A program made the translations under genes and the position numbers. Shown piece after piece: positions 1-8,683 of a DNA stretch of 64,000 nucleotides. The number at the start of each line of letters is the position of its first letter. Within the stretch, counting starts at the first letter, position 1. This DNA comes from RYN-133 sp963785425 (GTDB lineage Bacteria; Actinomycetota; Actinomycetes; Mycobacteriales; Jatrophihabitantaceae): the NCBI GenBank assembly GCA_963785425.1, contig CAWAVG010000004.1, positions 1,116,001 to 1,180,000 of the forward strand, given 5' to 3'. The notes beneath the pieces are model-generated. The model did no database searches. It saw nothing but the letters and a program-made list of their open reading frames with translations, and was not told the origin of the DNA.

Positions 1-1
1 G

Positions 2-109
2 GCGACGCTCTACGCCGTGCGCGCCGACGACCGCGATCGTGCGCTGGCCGAGGTGCGCGCGGTGCTCCGGGCATTGATCGACGCGTTCGCGTTATCACCC
101 GATCAGTAG
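2..109 (+). CDS. C-terminal end of a truncated regulator-like gene
   Basis: An open frame enters from the left edge and stops at 107-109, giving 35 residues that are helical and Arg/Ala/Leu rich, ending LSPDQ. Length and composition resemble the last helix of a TetR-type C-terminal domain, but no diagnostic motif remains, so the family is a guess. It ends 10 nt before the next start codon; the -10-like TAGCGT of the next gene overlaps its stop codon. Confidence 0.4.
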   Translation, partial: ATLYAVRADDRDRALAEVRAVLRALIDAFALSPDQ

Positions 110-119
110 CGTTGAAAGC

Positions 120-875
120 ATGACAAACCGACTTGATGGAACCGTTGCCCTGATCACCGGCGCGAGCAGCGGCATCGGCGAGGCGACCGCACTCGAATTC
201 GCCGGACTCGGGGCGAAGGTGGCCATCGCCGCGCGCCGCCGCGACCGGCTCGACGACCTCGCCAAGCGGATAGGCGAGGACGCCCTGGTGATCGAGGCGG
301 ACGTCACCGCCGCCGACGACGCCCGCGCTGCCGTCGCGCAGACCGTCGAGCGCTTCGGCCGCCTCGACATCGTCGTCGCCAACGCCGGCGTCATGCTGCT
401 GGGCCCGATCGTCGACGCACCCGTCGAGGAATGGGAGCGCATGATCGACCTGAACCTCAAGGGTCTGCTCTACACCGCCCACGAGTCGCTACCGCACCTG
501 CTGTCGGCTGCGGAGAGCGAGCCGCGCCGTGTCGCCGACCTGGTGCTGATCAGCAGTGTCGCCGGGCGCGTCGCGCGCAACGGCAGCGGGGTCTACAACC
601 TGACCAAGCACGGCGTCGGCGCGTTCGGCGAGTCGTTGCGGCAGGAGGTCACGAAGCGGCACGTGCGCGTCTCGCTCGTCGAGCCCGGCGCTGTCGCGAC
701 AGAGCTGACGAACCACATCCGTCCCGAGATCCGCGAGCAGTCGAGCAAGCGGTTCGAGGGTATGGAGCGACTCGAGTCCGAGGACATCGCGGACGCGATC
801 GCGTACGTCGTCACGCGCCCGCGCCGGGTCGCGATCAACGAGGTGCTCGTCCGTCCGACCGAACAGGACGCCTGA
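120..875 (+). CDS. SDR family NAD(P)-dependent oxidoreductase
   Basis: A 251-residue classical short-chain dehydrogenase. The cofactor motif TGASSGIG is near residue 14, NAG is near residue 90, and the catalytic Ser-Tyr-Lys set is seen as ISSVAG followed by YNLTK near residue 160. The length is normal for the family and the substrate cannot be inferred. The ATG at 120 is preceded by TAGCGT at 107-112 with 7 nt between, so the mRNA is probably leaderless. It converges on dnaE2, with a palindromic repeat between them. Confidence 0.9.
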   Translation: MTNRLDGTVALITGASSGIGEATALEFAGLGAKVAIAARRRDRLDDLAKRIGEDALVIEADVTAADDARAAVAQTVERFGRLDIVVANAGVMLLGPIVDAPVEEWERMIDLNLKGLLYTAHESLPHLLSAAESEPRRVADLVLISSVAGRVARNGSGVYNLTKHGVGAFGESLRQEVTKRHVRVSLVEPGAVATELTNHIRPEIREQSSKRFEGMERLESEDIADAIAYVVTRPRRVAINEVLVRPTEQDA

Positions 876-878
876 CCC

Positions 879-954
879 CCGCGAGTGGTCACTTACGCGT
901 CCAGTGGTCACCAATAGCTGACCACTCGCGCGACAAATGACCACTCGCGGGACG
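879..954. repeat. Family A intergenic inverted array, copy 1
   Basis: About 76 bp between the convergent SDR and dnaE2 genes. Outer arms CCGCGAGTGGTCA and TGACCACTCGCGG are a perfect 13-bp inverted repeat. Inside are a second direct AGTGGTCA unit 19 nt after the first and a second inverted TGACCACT unit 19 nt before the last. A second copy with about eight differences lies at 49396-49471, also between convergent genes. It could act as a bidirectional terminator hairpin or a protein-binding array. Confidence 0.85.
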
Positions 955-956
955 TG

Positions 957-3900
957 CTAGCGGAAGTCGCGCGATTTGGTGCGCAGTCCGAGGTTGAGCT
1001 TCTCGATGCGCTCGGCGACGACGTTGATCACGCCGTCCACCGTGTGTTCGAGCATGCCGCGGATCATGAGTCCGCCCGACTCGCGCGCGACGCGGCGGTA
1101 CTTCTGCCACACCACCTCGTCGACGATCACGTTCGTCAGGCCGGTCTCGTCCTCGAGGTTGAGGAAGGTGACCCCGCGCGCGGTCGCCGGACGCTGCCGG
1201 TGGGTGACGACGCCGCCGATCAGCACCCGGGTGTGATTGGGGATGGTGCGCAGTTTCTCGTGCGCGAGGATGCCGAGCGCATCGAGGCGCGGACGGATCA
1301 GCGCGGTCGGGTAGTAGTCGGGCGTGATGCCGGTGGCCCACATGTCGGCGATCAGCTGTTCGGGTTCGGTCATCGCGGGGATGCCTGCCGGCGGCGACTC
1401 GTCGAAGGCCGCGATGTCGAGTTGCCCGGGACGGGCGGTGGCAGCGGCGCCGGCGCTCCACAGCGCATCGCGGCGCGGCAGATCAAGGCAGTCGAAGGCA
1501 CCGGCGGTGGCCAGCGCCTCGACCTGGTCGGCGGACAGCCCGACGCGGCGCGCGAGGTCGGCCATCGAGGTGAACTGCCCGTCGCGTTCGCGCGAGGCGA
1601 CGATCGCCTCGGCCAGCTCGGTGCCGATCGAACGCACCGAGGAGAGCCCGAGCCGCACTGCAGGTTGCGCGATGTCGACACAGGCGCACTGCACCTTTCC
1701 CGCGCCGGGTTCGAGCGATGCACCAGCCGACGACAGCGACAGCGACGGCTTGCGCACCTCGACGCCGTGCCGTTTCGCGTCGTGCACGAGTGACTGCGGC
1801 GAGTAGAAGCCCATCGGCTGGGCATTGAGCAGTGCGGCGCAGAACGCGGCGGGATAGTGCCGCTTGAGCCAGGACGACGCATAGACCAGCAACGCGAAGC
1901 TGATGGAGTGTGATTCGGCGAATCCGAACGCGGCGAACGCCTTGATCTTCTCGTAGATCTCGTCGGCGATCTCGCCGGTGATGCCGTTGGCCTTCATGCC
2001 GTCGTACAAACGGATCCGCATCGCGTCGATCTTGTCCTTCGACCGCTTGGAGCCCATCGCACGCCGGAGCTGATCAGCCTCGGACGGGCTGAAGTCGGCG
2101 ACGTGCACGGCGATCTGCATCAGCTGTTCCTGGAACAGCGGGATGCCCTTCGTGCGGCGCAGCGGTTCTTCCAGGCGCGGGTGCGGATAGGTGATCGGTT
2201 CGTCGCCGTTGGCCCGCCGGATGTAGGGATGCACCGACCCACCCTGGATCGGTCCGGGACGGATGAGCGCGACCTCGATCGCGAGGTCGTAGAACCTTCG
2301 TGGCTTGAGCCGGGGCAGTGTTGCGATCTGTGCCCGTGACTCGACCTGGAACACGCCGATCGAGTCGGCCTCGCACAGCATGTCGTACACGCATGGTGCT
2401 TCCTGCGGGATCGTCGCGAGTTCGTAGGTGACGCCGTGGAAGTCGCGGATCATCGTCAGGCAGTACTGGATCGCCGAGAGCATGCCGAGGCCGAGCAGGT
2501 CGAACTTCACGAGGCCGATCTCGGCGCAGTCGTCCTTGTCCCACTGCAGCACGGTGCGACCCGGCATACGTCCCCACTCGACAGGGCACACCTCGATGAC
2601 CGGACGGTCGCACATGACCATGCCGCCGGAGTGAATCCCCAAGTGTCGCGGCGAATCCTGCAGTTCGCCCGCGAGCTCGACCACCTGCGGCGGGATCGCC
2701 TTCGTGTCGTTCTCTATTTCAGAACTCCAGTAATAACCTTGCTCTATCTCCTTGCTCCAGGCGTCCTGCTGGCCCTGCGAATAACCGAGCGCTCGCGCGA
2801 TGTCGCGCACTGCCGACTTCGGTCGGTAGGTGATGACGTTCGCCACCTGCGCCGCGTGCTCGCGCCCGTGCATCTCGTAGACGTGCTGGATGACCTCCTC
2901 GCGGCGGTCGGACTCGATGTCGATGTCGATGTCCGGGGGCTCCCCGCGCTCGGGTGCGAGGAATCGCTCGAACATCAGGTCGTAGTAGACCGGGTCGACG
3001 GCGGTAATGCTCAGCGCGTAACAGACCGCGGAGTTGGCGGCGGATCCCCTTCCCTGGGCGAGGATTCCGTTCTCGCGGCAGAACTTCGCGATCTCCCACA
3101 CGACGAGGAAGTAACCCGGGAAGTGCAGCTGCTCGATGATCTCGAGTTCGTGCTCGATCATCGCCAGCGCCCTGTCGGCGTGCGGCTTGCCGGCGAACCA
3201 ATCGGCGTGGCCGCGATAGGTGAGCTCGCGCAGGTAGGACATCTCGTCGTGTCCGGGTGGGACGGGGAACGGCGGCAGATCGGGAGCGATCAGCTTGAGC
3301 GCAAAGGAGATTTCGGTGCCGAGCCGGTGTGCCGCCTCGACCACGCCGGGCCAGCGCGCGAACCGCTCGGCCATCTCGTCGCCGCTGCGCAGGTGCTGCC
3401 CCGCCCAGGACGGCAACCATCCGTCGATGTCGTCGAGACTGCTGCGCGCGCGTACGGCGGCCAACGCCGTGGTGAGCGGACGACGCGGCGGCGCGTGGTA
3501 GTGCGCGGCCGTCGTGGCGACGACCTGCAATCGCCGTTGCCGAGCCAGGTCGTGGAGCACGTCGTAGCGCTCATCCGCGCGAGGATCGAGTTCGTGGGTC
3601 AGCTCGACGACGACGTTGTCGCGCCCGAAGCGTGCGATGAGCTCGTCGAGCGCCCGTCCCGGCGAGCCGCCGCGGTCGAGCGCCTGGCGAACCGATCCTT
3701 TGCGGCAACCGGTGAGCACCAGCCAGTGCCCGTCGGCGGCGTCGGTGATCTCGTCGAGGTCGTAGACGGGACGTCCCTTCGCTCCGCCGCGCAGATGTGC
3801 CTTGCTGATCACGCGGCACAGCGCTGCGTAGCCGTCCGGATCACGTGCCAGTGCGAGCAGGTGCTCACCGGGCGGATCGGGCACACCGACCCGGGCCGCG

Positions 3901-4304
3901 ATCATCTTCTCGGCCTGGGTACGGGGCATCGGCACGTCGAGGGCAAGCTCCGCGCCGAACCCCGTTGCCAGCCCGATCTTCTCGGCCGCCTCGGCGAAGC
4001 GCACGACGCCGTACACACCGTCGTGGTCGGTGAGCGTCAGGGACGAGAGACCGAGCCGGGCGGCCTCTTCGGCGAGCTCCTCGGGTGAGGACGCGCCGTC
4101 GAGGAAGCTGAAGGACGAGTGGGCGTGCAGTTCGCCGTAGGCGGTGCGCGACTCGATGCGCGGCAGGCCCAACGGTTCATAGGCGTCTCGCTTGCGTGAC
4201 CAGGCGGGGGAGTCGCCGCCGTCGCGGAGGGGATCAGTGGACGGGCGCCCGGACAGCCGGCGCTCGAGCTCGCGCCACGGAATCTGCGGGTTGTTCCACC
4301 CCAT
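957..4304 (-). CDS. dnaE2: Error-prone DNA polymerase III alpha subunit DnaE2
   Basis: The translesion C-family polymerase of the SOS mutasome; it extends past lesions together with ImuB and ImuA'. The 1115-residue product starts with a PHP domain (ELHAHSSFS, TLTDHDG). The catalytic core has PPDIDIDIESD and KFDLLGLG, which supply the three metal-binding aspartates. Helix-hairpin-helix and OB-fold regions follow (THRQRPATARGVTFLNLEDE). Start chosen at ATG 4304 (MGWNNPQIPW); an upstream in-frame ATG at 4385 would read through the LexA box at 4315-4330. The gene is monocistronic, with a leaderless-type -10 TACACT ending 6 nt before the start. Confidence 0.95.
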   Translation of the reverse strand: MGWNNPQIPWRELERRLSGRPSTDPLRDGGDSPAWSRKRDAYEPLGLPRIESRTAYGELHAHSSFSFLDGASSPEELAEEAARLGLSSLTLTDHDGVYGVVRFAEAAEKIGLATGFGAELALDVPMPRTQAEKMIAARVGVPDPPGEHLLALARDPDGYAALCRVISKAHLRGGAKGRPVYDLDEITDAADGHWLVLTGCRKGSVRQALDRGGSPGRALDELIARFGRDNVVVELTHELDPRADERYDVLHDLARQRRLQVVATTAAHYHAPPRRPLTTALAAVRARSSLDDIDGWLPSWAGQHLRSGDEMAERFARWPGVVEAAHRLGTEISFALKLIAPDLPPFPVPPGHDEMSYLRELTYRGHADWFAGKPHADRALAMIEHELEIIEQLHFPGYFLVVWEIAKFCRENGILAQGRGSAANSAVCYALSITAVDPVYYDLMFERFLAPERGEPPDIDIDIESDRREEVIQHVYEMHGREHAAQVANVITYRPKSAVRDIARALGYSQGQQDAWSKEIEQGYYWSSEIENDTKAIPPQVVELAGELQDSPRHLGIHSGGMVMCDRPVIEVCPVEWGRMPGRTVLQWDKDDCAEIGLVKFDLLGLGMLSAIQYCLTMIRDFHGVTYELATIPQEAPCVYDMLCEADSIGVFQVESRAQIATLPRLKPRRFYDLAIEVALIRPGPIQGGSVHPYIRRANGDEPITYPHPRLEEPLRRTKGIPLFQEQLMQIAVHVADFSPSEADQLRRAMGSKRSKDKIDAMRIRLYDGMKANGITGEIADEIYEKIKAFAAFGFAESHSISFALLVYASSWLKRHYPAAFCAALLNAQPMGFYSPQSLVHDAKRHGVEVRKPSLSLSSAGASLEPGAGKVQCACVDIAQPAVRLGLSSVRSIGTELAEAIVASRERDGQFTSMADLARRVGLSADQVEALATAGAFDCLDLPRRDALWSAGAAATARPGQLDIAAFDESPPAGIPAMTEPEQLIADMWATGITPDYYPTALIRPRLDALGILAHEKLRTIPNHTRVLIGGVVTHRQRPATARGVTFLNLEDETGLTNVIVDEVVWQKYRRVARESGGLMIRGMLEHTVDGVINVVAERIEKLNLGLRTKSRDFR

Positions 4305-4314
4305 CCATCGAGTG

Positions 4315-4330
4315 TAGAACACGTGTTCGA
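4315..4330 (-). promoter_or_regulatory. LexA (SOS) box of dnaE2
   Basis: The plus-strand sequence TAGAACACGTGTTCGA matches the actinobacterial consensus TCGAAC-N4-GTTCGA with one mismatch. It lies exactly 10 nt upstream of the dnaE2 start codon and abuts the hexamer TACACT, so bound LexA would cover the core promoter. Confidence 0.9.
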
Positions 4331-4368
4331 TCCGTGGACGAGGAGTGAATACCGTCCGCCCGGCAGGG

Positions 4369-4394
4369 AATGCTTCGATGCGCATCGAAGCATT
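4369..4394. promoter_or_regulatory. 26-bp perfect palindrome, probable ArsR-type operator
   Basis: The arms AATGCTTCGATGC and GCATCGAAGCATT are perfectly complementary with no spacer. The site ends 7 nt before the -10-like TATCGT (4402-4407) of the helix-turn-helix gene that starts at 4414. Position and symmetry suggest negative autoregulation by that protein. It is separate from the dnaE2 LexA box, whose near edge is 38 bp away. Confidence 0.75.
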
Positions 4395-4413
4395 TCGGTC
4401 CTATCGTGGGCGC

Positions 4414-5169
4414 GTGACCGAGTTGGGTGACACGGATCTGTCCGCCATCGGCGCGGTGCTGGCCGACCCGGGCCGCTGCAAGATGTTGCTGGCGCTCGAC
4501 GACGGGCGCGCCCTGCCGGCGTCGAGGCTTGCCGACGAGGCCGGCGTCACCCCGGCGACGGCGAGCAGTCACCTGCGCCGGCTCGTCGACGCCGGGATGC
4601 TCGTTGTCGAGCCGCACGGCCGCTACCGCTACTACCGACTCGCCGGACCGGAGGTCGGCCGGCTGATCGAGACCCTGCAGCCCTTCGCGCCGCGCCGCCC
4701 GATCCGGTCGCTGCGGCAGGGCACGCGTGCGGCCAAGCTCCGTGCGGCGCGCACCTGCTACGACCACCTCGCCGGCCGACTCGGTGTCGCACTCATGTCG
4801 TCGCTGATCGATCGCAGCTTCCTGACCGGAGGCGACGGGGTGCGCGTCCCCGACGACGCGCCCCAGGGCGCCGGTCGTGAGGTCGAGTACGAACTGACCG
4901 ATACCGGGCGCGGCTTCGTCGACGACTTCGGCGTCTGTCTCCCACCGCGTCGTCGCGCCGTGCGGTACTGCATCGACTGGACCGAGCAACAGCACCACCT
5001 CGGCGGTGCGCTGGGACGCGGATTGCTCGACCGGATGCTCGAACTCGACTGGGTCCGCCGCGCCTCGACACACCGTGCCGTCGAGGTGACGGCGACCGGA
5101 CGAGCCGGGCTGAGCGCAGGCTTCGGTGTCGAGATCGCGAGCCCGGGCCGGGCGGCGTCGACGTGTTGA
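4414..5169 (+). CDS. ArsR-family winged-helix regulator, long form
   Basis: The predicted 251-residue protein has an N-terminal ArsR-like winged helix (LADPGRCKMLLAL, then LADEAGVTPATASSHLRRL, then GRYRYYRLAG). A C-terminal domain of about 150 residues is not present in minimal ArsR proteins and lacks an obvious metal-binding cysteine cluster. The start is GTG 4414, with TATCGT 6 nt upstream, implying a leaderless mRNA. The stop overlaps the start of the next gene by 7 bp, so the two are probably translationally coupled. The 26-bp palindrome just upstream is the likely operator. Confidence 0.85.
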   Translation: MTELGDTDLSAIGAVLADPGRCKMLLALDDGRALPASRLADEAGVTPATASSHLRRLVDAGMLVVEPHGRYRYYRLAGPEVGRLIETLQPFAPRRPIRSLRQGTRAAKLRAARTCYDHLAGRLGVALMSSLIDRSFLTGGDGVRVPDDAPQGAGREVEYELTDTGRGFVDDFGVCLPPRRRAVRYCIDWTEQQHHLGGALGRGLLDRMLELDWVRRASTHRAVEVTATGRAGLSAGFGVEIASPGRAASTC

Positions 5170-5726
5170 TCTTCTCGATGGGCGTGTCCGTCGACGGCTT
5201 CATCACCGACCGGGCGGGCTCGTTCGCCTGGACCGTGCCCAGCGACGAGCTGTTCGGGTTCCACCTGGAACAGGTCCGCGAGCTGGGCGCCTACCTGTGT
5301 GGCCGACGCCTGTACGAGACGATGCTGCCCTGGGAGACGGACCCCACTCTGCGCGGCGGCGAACTCGGCGCCGAGTTCGCCGAGGTCTGGTGCGCCCTGC
5401 CGAAGGTCGTGTTCAGCCGGACACTCGACAGCGTCCACGGCAACGCCCGGCTCGCCGAGGCCTCGGTGGCAGACGAGGTCGCCGCGGCACTGGCCGCCAC
5501 GGACAGGGACGTCTCGATCGGCGGCGCCGGCCTCGCCGGGACGGCGATCCAGCTCGGGCTCGTCGACGAGCTGCGCCTGTTCCGCCACCCGGTCGTCGTC
5601 GGCGGCGGCAGCCGATTCCTCCCCGCTGTCACCGACGACATCCGGCTCGATCTGATCGAGGTCCGAACCTTCGACTCGCCGGTGATCTTCGAGCGATATC
5701 GACGCACGGCGCCGACACCGACCTGA
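5163..5726 (+). CDS. Dihydrofolate reductase / RibD C-terminal family protein
   Basis: A 187-residue protein of the YyaP/YwjB-like dihydrofolate-reductase fold. It opens with FSMGVSVDGFITD, followed by GAYLCGRRLYE, and the conserved GGAGLAGTAIQLGLVDELRL region near residue 120 binds NADPH in relatives. It starts at GTG 5163 inside the end of the ArsR gene, so it is probably the partner or target of that regulator. The physiological substrate is not known for this branch; true folate reduction is unlikely. Confidence 0.85.
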   Translation: MLIFSMGVSVDGFITDRAGSFAWTVPSDELFGFHLEQVRELGAYLCGRRLYETMLPWETDPTLRGGELGAEFAEVWCALPKVVFSRTLDSVHGNARLAEASVADEVAAALAATDRDVSIGGAGLAGTAIQLGLVDELRLFRHPVVVGGGSRFLPAVTDDIRLDLIEVRTFDSPVIFERYRRTAPTPT

Positions 5727-5731
5727 GGCGG

Positions 5732-6043
5732 CTAGTGCCGAGTGGTGCCGTCGGCGAACCGCACATCGACGACACGCAACGGCAGCTTCGGCGGTTCGCC
5801 GTCGACGTGCACCTGCCGCTGGGCCAGCACGGGGTGGACGGCGGGGTGGATGACCGAGTCGAACGCGGCGTCGCACTGCTGCTCGGATTCCCAGACGTCG
5901 ATGTAGCGCAGCGTGCCGTCGGGCTGCTCGACGGCGATGTGCACCACGAGCCCGGGCATCGCCGCCGTGCCGATGCGCGCGTTGATGTCGGCATAGGCAT
6001 CCGTGCCGATCGGCACGTCCTGGCTCCAGGCGAACAAGGTCAT
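5732..6043 (-). CDS. Small ABM-like (alpha/beta barrel) protein
   Basis: A 103-residue cytosolic protein. The strand-helix pattern (PGLVVHIAVEQPDGTLRYIDVWES, then a helix and a C-terminal strand) resembles antibiotic-biosynthesis monooxygenase-like ferredoxin folds, but no active-site motif settles it. The start has a good ribosome-binding site (AGGAG, 5 nt before ATG). It is divergent from the TetR gene, and a 19-bp inverted repeat lies between them, so TetR control is likely. Confidence 0.6.
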   Translation of the reverse strand: MTLFAWSQDVPIGTDAYADINARIGTAAMPGLVVHIAVEQPDGTLRYIDVWESEQQCDAAFDSVIHPAVHPVLAQRQVHVDGEPPKLPLRVVDVRFADGTTRH

Positions 6044-6059
6044 CGAGACTCCTAATTTG

Positions 6060-6078
6060 ATCCGAACTATTGTCGGAT
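6060..6078. promoter_or_regulatory. Probable TetR operator
   Basis: ATCCGA and TCGGAT form a 6-bp inverted repeat around a 7-nt spacer (ACTATTG) in the divergent gap. It sits 9 nt upstream of the TACACT hexamer that serves the TetR gene, and upstream of the oppositely oriented monooxygenase-like gene. The arrangement would allow control of both promoters. No direct evidence of binding. Confidence 0.55.
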
Positions 6079-6100
6079 GAATATGACTACACTAGGAGCG

Positions 6101-6745
6101 ATGCCCGACAAGGTCAAGCCCCGGCGCTACGACTCGACCCGTCGTCAGGTCGGCGCGGCGCAGACGCGGCAGCGGATCCTCGACGCTGCGTCCGCGTTGT
6201 TCCGCAGCAATGGCTACGCGGGCACGACGATCGCCGCGATCGCCCGGCGCGCGCAGGTCGCCACGGACACCGTCTACGCGACCGTGGGGCCGAAGCCGAC
6301 GTTGTTCCGGGAGCTGGTCGAGCTCGCGCTGTCCGGGACTGATCGCGCGGTGGAAGGGCACGACCGCGACTACGCGGTGCGGATGCGCGCCGAGCCAGGC
6401 GCCGCCGCGAAGCTGGAGATCTACGCCGACGCGGTGGCCGAACTGCAGGGTCGGCTCACGCCGCTGTTCCTCGTCCTGCGCGAAGGCGCGGGCGCGGATG
6501 CCGAACTCGCCCGACTCTGGCGCGAGATCACCGAGCGTCGCGCGCGCAACATGCGCATGCTCGCCGCGGACCTCGCGGCGACAGGCACGATCCGGACGGA
6601 CCTCACCCTCGACGAGGTCGCCGACGTCATCTGGACGATGAACAGCTCGGAGTACTACGCGCTGCTCGTCCTCGACCGCGGTTGGACACCGTCCCGGTTC
6701 GCGCAGTGGCTGCGTGACGCGTGGTGCCGCCTGTTGCTCGCATAA
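6101..6745 (+). CDS. TetR/AcrR family transcriptional regulator
   Basis: A 214-residue regulator. The N-terminal helix-turn-helix is clear (TRQRILDAASALFRSNGYAG, TTIAAIARRAQVATDTVYATVGPK) and is followed by an all-helical ligand domain. Start ATG 6101 is preferred over in-frame ATGs at 6077 and 6083, because TACACT lies 7 nt before it (leaderless pattern) and the ATG at 6077 is inside the putative operator. The likely target is the divergent ABM-like gene. Confidence 0.9.
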   Translation: MPDKVKPRRYDSTRRQVGAAQTRQRILDAASALFRSNGYAGTTIAAIARRAQVATDTVYATVGPKPTLFRELVELALSGTDRAVEGHDRDYAVRMRAEPGAAAKLEIYADAVAELQGRLTPLFLVLREGAGADAELARLWREITERRARNMRMLAADLAATGTIRTDLTLDEVADVIWTMNSSEYYALLVLDRGWTPSRFAQWLRDAWCRLLLA

Positions 6746-6763
6746 CGGCGAACGGGACGGTCG

Positions 6764-7483
6764 TCACGGCGATGTATCGGCCTGGGCAGGCCCGAGATCG
6801 CGGACGCAGAAACCGTGGTGTGCCCACTCCTCGTCCAGCACGGTCGCGAGGCACTGCCGCACCGTGCGCCCACGCGCGTACAGGGGCCAGCCGTCCCCGG
6901 CAGGAACCGGCGCCGGCGCGGCGAGCTGTTCGGACGTGGCCGACGAGAGCCACCGATCGAGTTCGGTTGCCTGCTCGGCACGGACCGCCAGCACCTCATC
7001 CAGGTCCGGATCGGCGGCCGGGTCGAGACCCTGCTGTTCCTGGTCGGGGACGAAATCGGTGGCCAGCCCCAGCGACGTGAACGGCGCGCGGGACCCGAGC
7101 ACGCATCTGCGGAACCACGCGTCGTGGACGAAGATCAGGTGGCGCAAAGTCTGCAAGGCCGACCACTCGTCGTCGACGCTGCGGCGTTCGAGTCCTGGCG
7201 AGGCGCGCAATCGATCGACTGTCGCGCTCCAGTCCGCCTGCAACCGCGTCCAGCCGTTCCGCAGTTCGACCGGATCGTCGGAGCGCAGGAGCACTCGCAC
7301 AGGATGACGTCGGTCGAGCTCCGCCTCGACGTAGGGCATCACCTCGATCCCGTTGACGATCAGGTTCGAGATCAGGCCGTCGATCCGTGCGTTGCGCATC
7401 ACGACGCCGACGAACTGTGCGTCGTCGAGCACGCACTCGCGGAATTCGGCCCCGCTCAGATCGCGGTCGACGAAGCGTTCCAC
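6764..7483 (-). CDS. DinB-family protein with N-terminal pentapeptide-like segment
   Basis: A 239-residue protein. Residues 1-50 read like a short pentapeptide-repeat strand (SGAEFRECVLDDAQF). The rest is a four-helix DinB_2-like bundle with candidate metal ligands in LRHLIFVHDAW and EEWAHHGF. Such proteins are mycothiol/bacillithiol transferase relatives, mostly of unknown substrate. It starts at GTG 7483, with TAACCT 6 nt before it, suggesting leaderless mRNA. Confidence 0.8.
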   Translation of the reverse strand: MERFVDRDLSGAEFRECVLDDAQFVGVVMRNARIDGLISNLIVNGIEVMPYVEAELDRRHPVRVLLRSDDPVELRNGWTRLQADWSATVDRLRASPGLERRSVDDEWSALQTLRHLIFVHDAWFRRCVLGSRAPFTSLGLATDFVPDQEQQGLDPAADPDLDEVLAVRAEQATELDRWLSSATSEQLAAPAPVPAGDGWPLYARGRTVRQCLATVLDEEWAHHGFCVRDLGPAQADTSP

Positions 7484-7508
7484 GGCGCCAGGTTACGCAG
7501 CCGCCTGG

Positions 7509-8084
7509 TCACGCCCGCGCGGCGAGGAAGTCGAGCGTGCGCTGGAGCAACAGGGCCGCAGCGTCCGCGTCGTAAGAGGGCAACGTGCGGTCGGCGAAGT
7601 AATGCTGGTCACCGGGGTAGAGGAACACCTCGATGTTCGGCACGGACGCAGCCAGCTCGCGAGCGGCGTCGAGGTCGCCCTCGTCGGCGAAGAACGGGTC
7701 GTGGTCCATCCCGTGGATCTGCGCCGGCACACCGTCCGGCCATGCGCCGAACTCGCCGGCCGGTACGCACGAGTAGTAGAGCAGCGCGCCCTTCGCGCCC
7801 GGCCGGGTCTGCGTGAGCTTCTGCGCGCACACCACGCCGAGTGAGAAGCCGGCGTAGACGACGTCGGACGGCAGCTGCTCGGCGGCTCGTGTCGCGCGGT
7901 CGATGACCGCACCGAAACCGATCTCCTGCGCATGACCGACACCCTGCTCGATCGTGTCGAACGTGCGCCCGTCGAACACGTCCGGAGTGTGGACGGTGTG
8001 GCCGGCCGCGCGCAGGTCGTCGGCGAACGCGGTCGTGCCCGGCGTGAGGCCGAGTGCGTGATGGAACAGGATCACTTCGGTCAT
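7509..8084 (-). CDS. Dienelactone hydrolase family protein (Ser variant)
   Basis: A 191-residue alpha/beta hydrolase. The nucleophile elbow reads GFSLG, so serine takes the place of the cysteine typical of true dienelactone hydrolases. The histidine is in GDQHYF near residue 155, and the acid is probably in the GMDHDPFF loop. Its ATG overlaps the stop of the upstream regulator gene (ATGA), so the pair is coupled and the regulator probably controls it. Substrate unknown. Confidence 0.85.
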   Translation of the reverse strand: MTEVILFHHALGLTPGTTAFADDLRAAGHTVHTPDVFDGRTFDTIEQGVGHAQEIGFGAVIDRATRAAEQLPSDVVYAGFSLGVVCAQKLTQTRPGAKGALLYYSCVPAGEFGAWPDGVPAQIHGMDHDPFFADEGDLDAARELAASVPNIEVFLYPGDQHYFADRTLPSYDADAAALLLQRTLDFLAARA

Positions 8085-8656
8085 GAGGTCTCCTCATCGG
8101 TGGGATCGGGCAGGGCCGGATGATCGGTCGGGTAGAGACCGGCGACGAATCCGTAGACGGTGTCGCCCTCGCGCGGAAGTGCGGAGAACTCGTTCACCAC
8201 GTCGAACATGCGACGCCAGAACTGCTCGGCGCGGTCTTCCGGGATGCGCGCGTAGCGCAACACCGCGCGCAGGTTGTCCGCCTCGTGCGCGGCGACGGAC
8301 TCGGCGGCGGCCTCGGTGAGGTAATTGGTCAGGATCGACACCTGGTCCGGCTCGATCGTGCCCACGTAGAAGGTGCGCGCGGTGCGGCCGTAGAAGCGCT
8401 CCTCGATCGCGCGCACGCGCCGCGTCCGCACGACCTTCAGCAAGCCGACGTCGACGAGCAGCCCGACGTGGTAGGCGACGGTGCTCTTCGGCCGGTTCAC
8501 CGCGGCGGCGAGTTCCCCGACGCTCGCCGCGCGCTCGTGGAGCAGCTCGAGCAGCGTGGAGCGAAGGTCGTGGAACATCGCCCTGAGCTCGGCCGGGGCC
8601 GACACGATCCGAAGGTCGTCGAGCTCGTAGTCGGGAAGGCCCGTAACGCTCGACAT
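8081..8656 (-). CDS. ArsR-like HTH transcriptional regulator
   Basis: A 191-residue winged-helix protein. The DNA-binding part reads LRSTLLELLHERAASVGELA followed by KSTVAYHVGLLVDVGLL; the C-terminal half is a helical dimerisation or ligand region. Start ATG 8656 was chosen because AAGGAG lies about 13 nt upstream; the frame extends further without support. The gene lies upstream of and overlaps the hydrolase by 4 bp. An 18-bp inverted repeat 27 nt upstream is a plausible operator. Confidence 0.85.
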   Translation of the reverse strand: MSSVTGLPDYELDDLRIVSAPAELRAMFHDLRSTLLELLHERAASVGELAAAVNRPKSTVAYHVGLLVDVGLLKVVRTRRVRAIEERFYGRTARTFYVGTIEPDQVSILTNYLTEAAAESVAAHEADNLRAVLRYARIPEDRAEQFWRRMFDVVNEFSALPREGDTVYGFVAGLYPTDHPALPDPTDEETS

Positions 8657-8683
8657 CCTCGGATCGTTCTCCTTCCCTGGATT

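Noticed and set aside
2436..4088. A 550-codon plus-strand frame inside dnaE2
   Set aside because: It is a shadow of the dnaE2 codons with no recognisable domain; dnaE2 motifs are complete on the other strand.
4305..4385. Upstream start of dnaE2 at 4385
   Set aside because: The extension reads through the LexA box and half of the 26-bp palindrome; the protein starting MGWNNPQIPW at 4304 matches DnaE2 N-termini.
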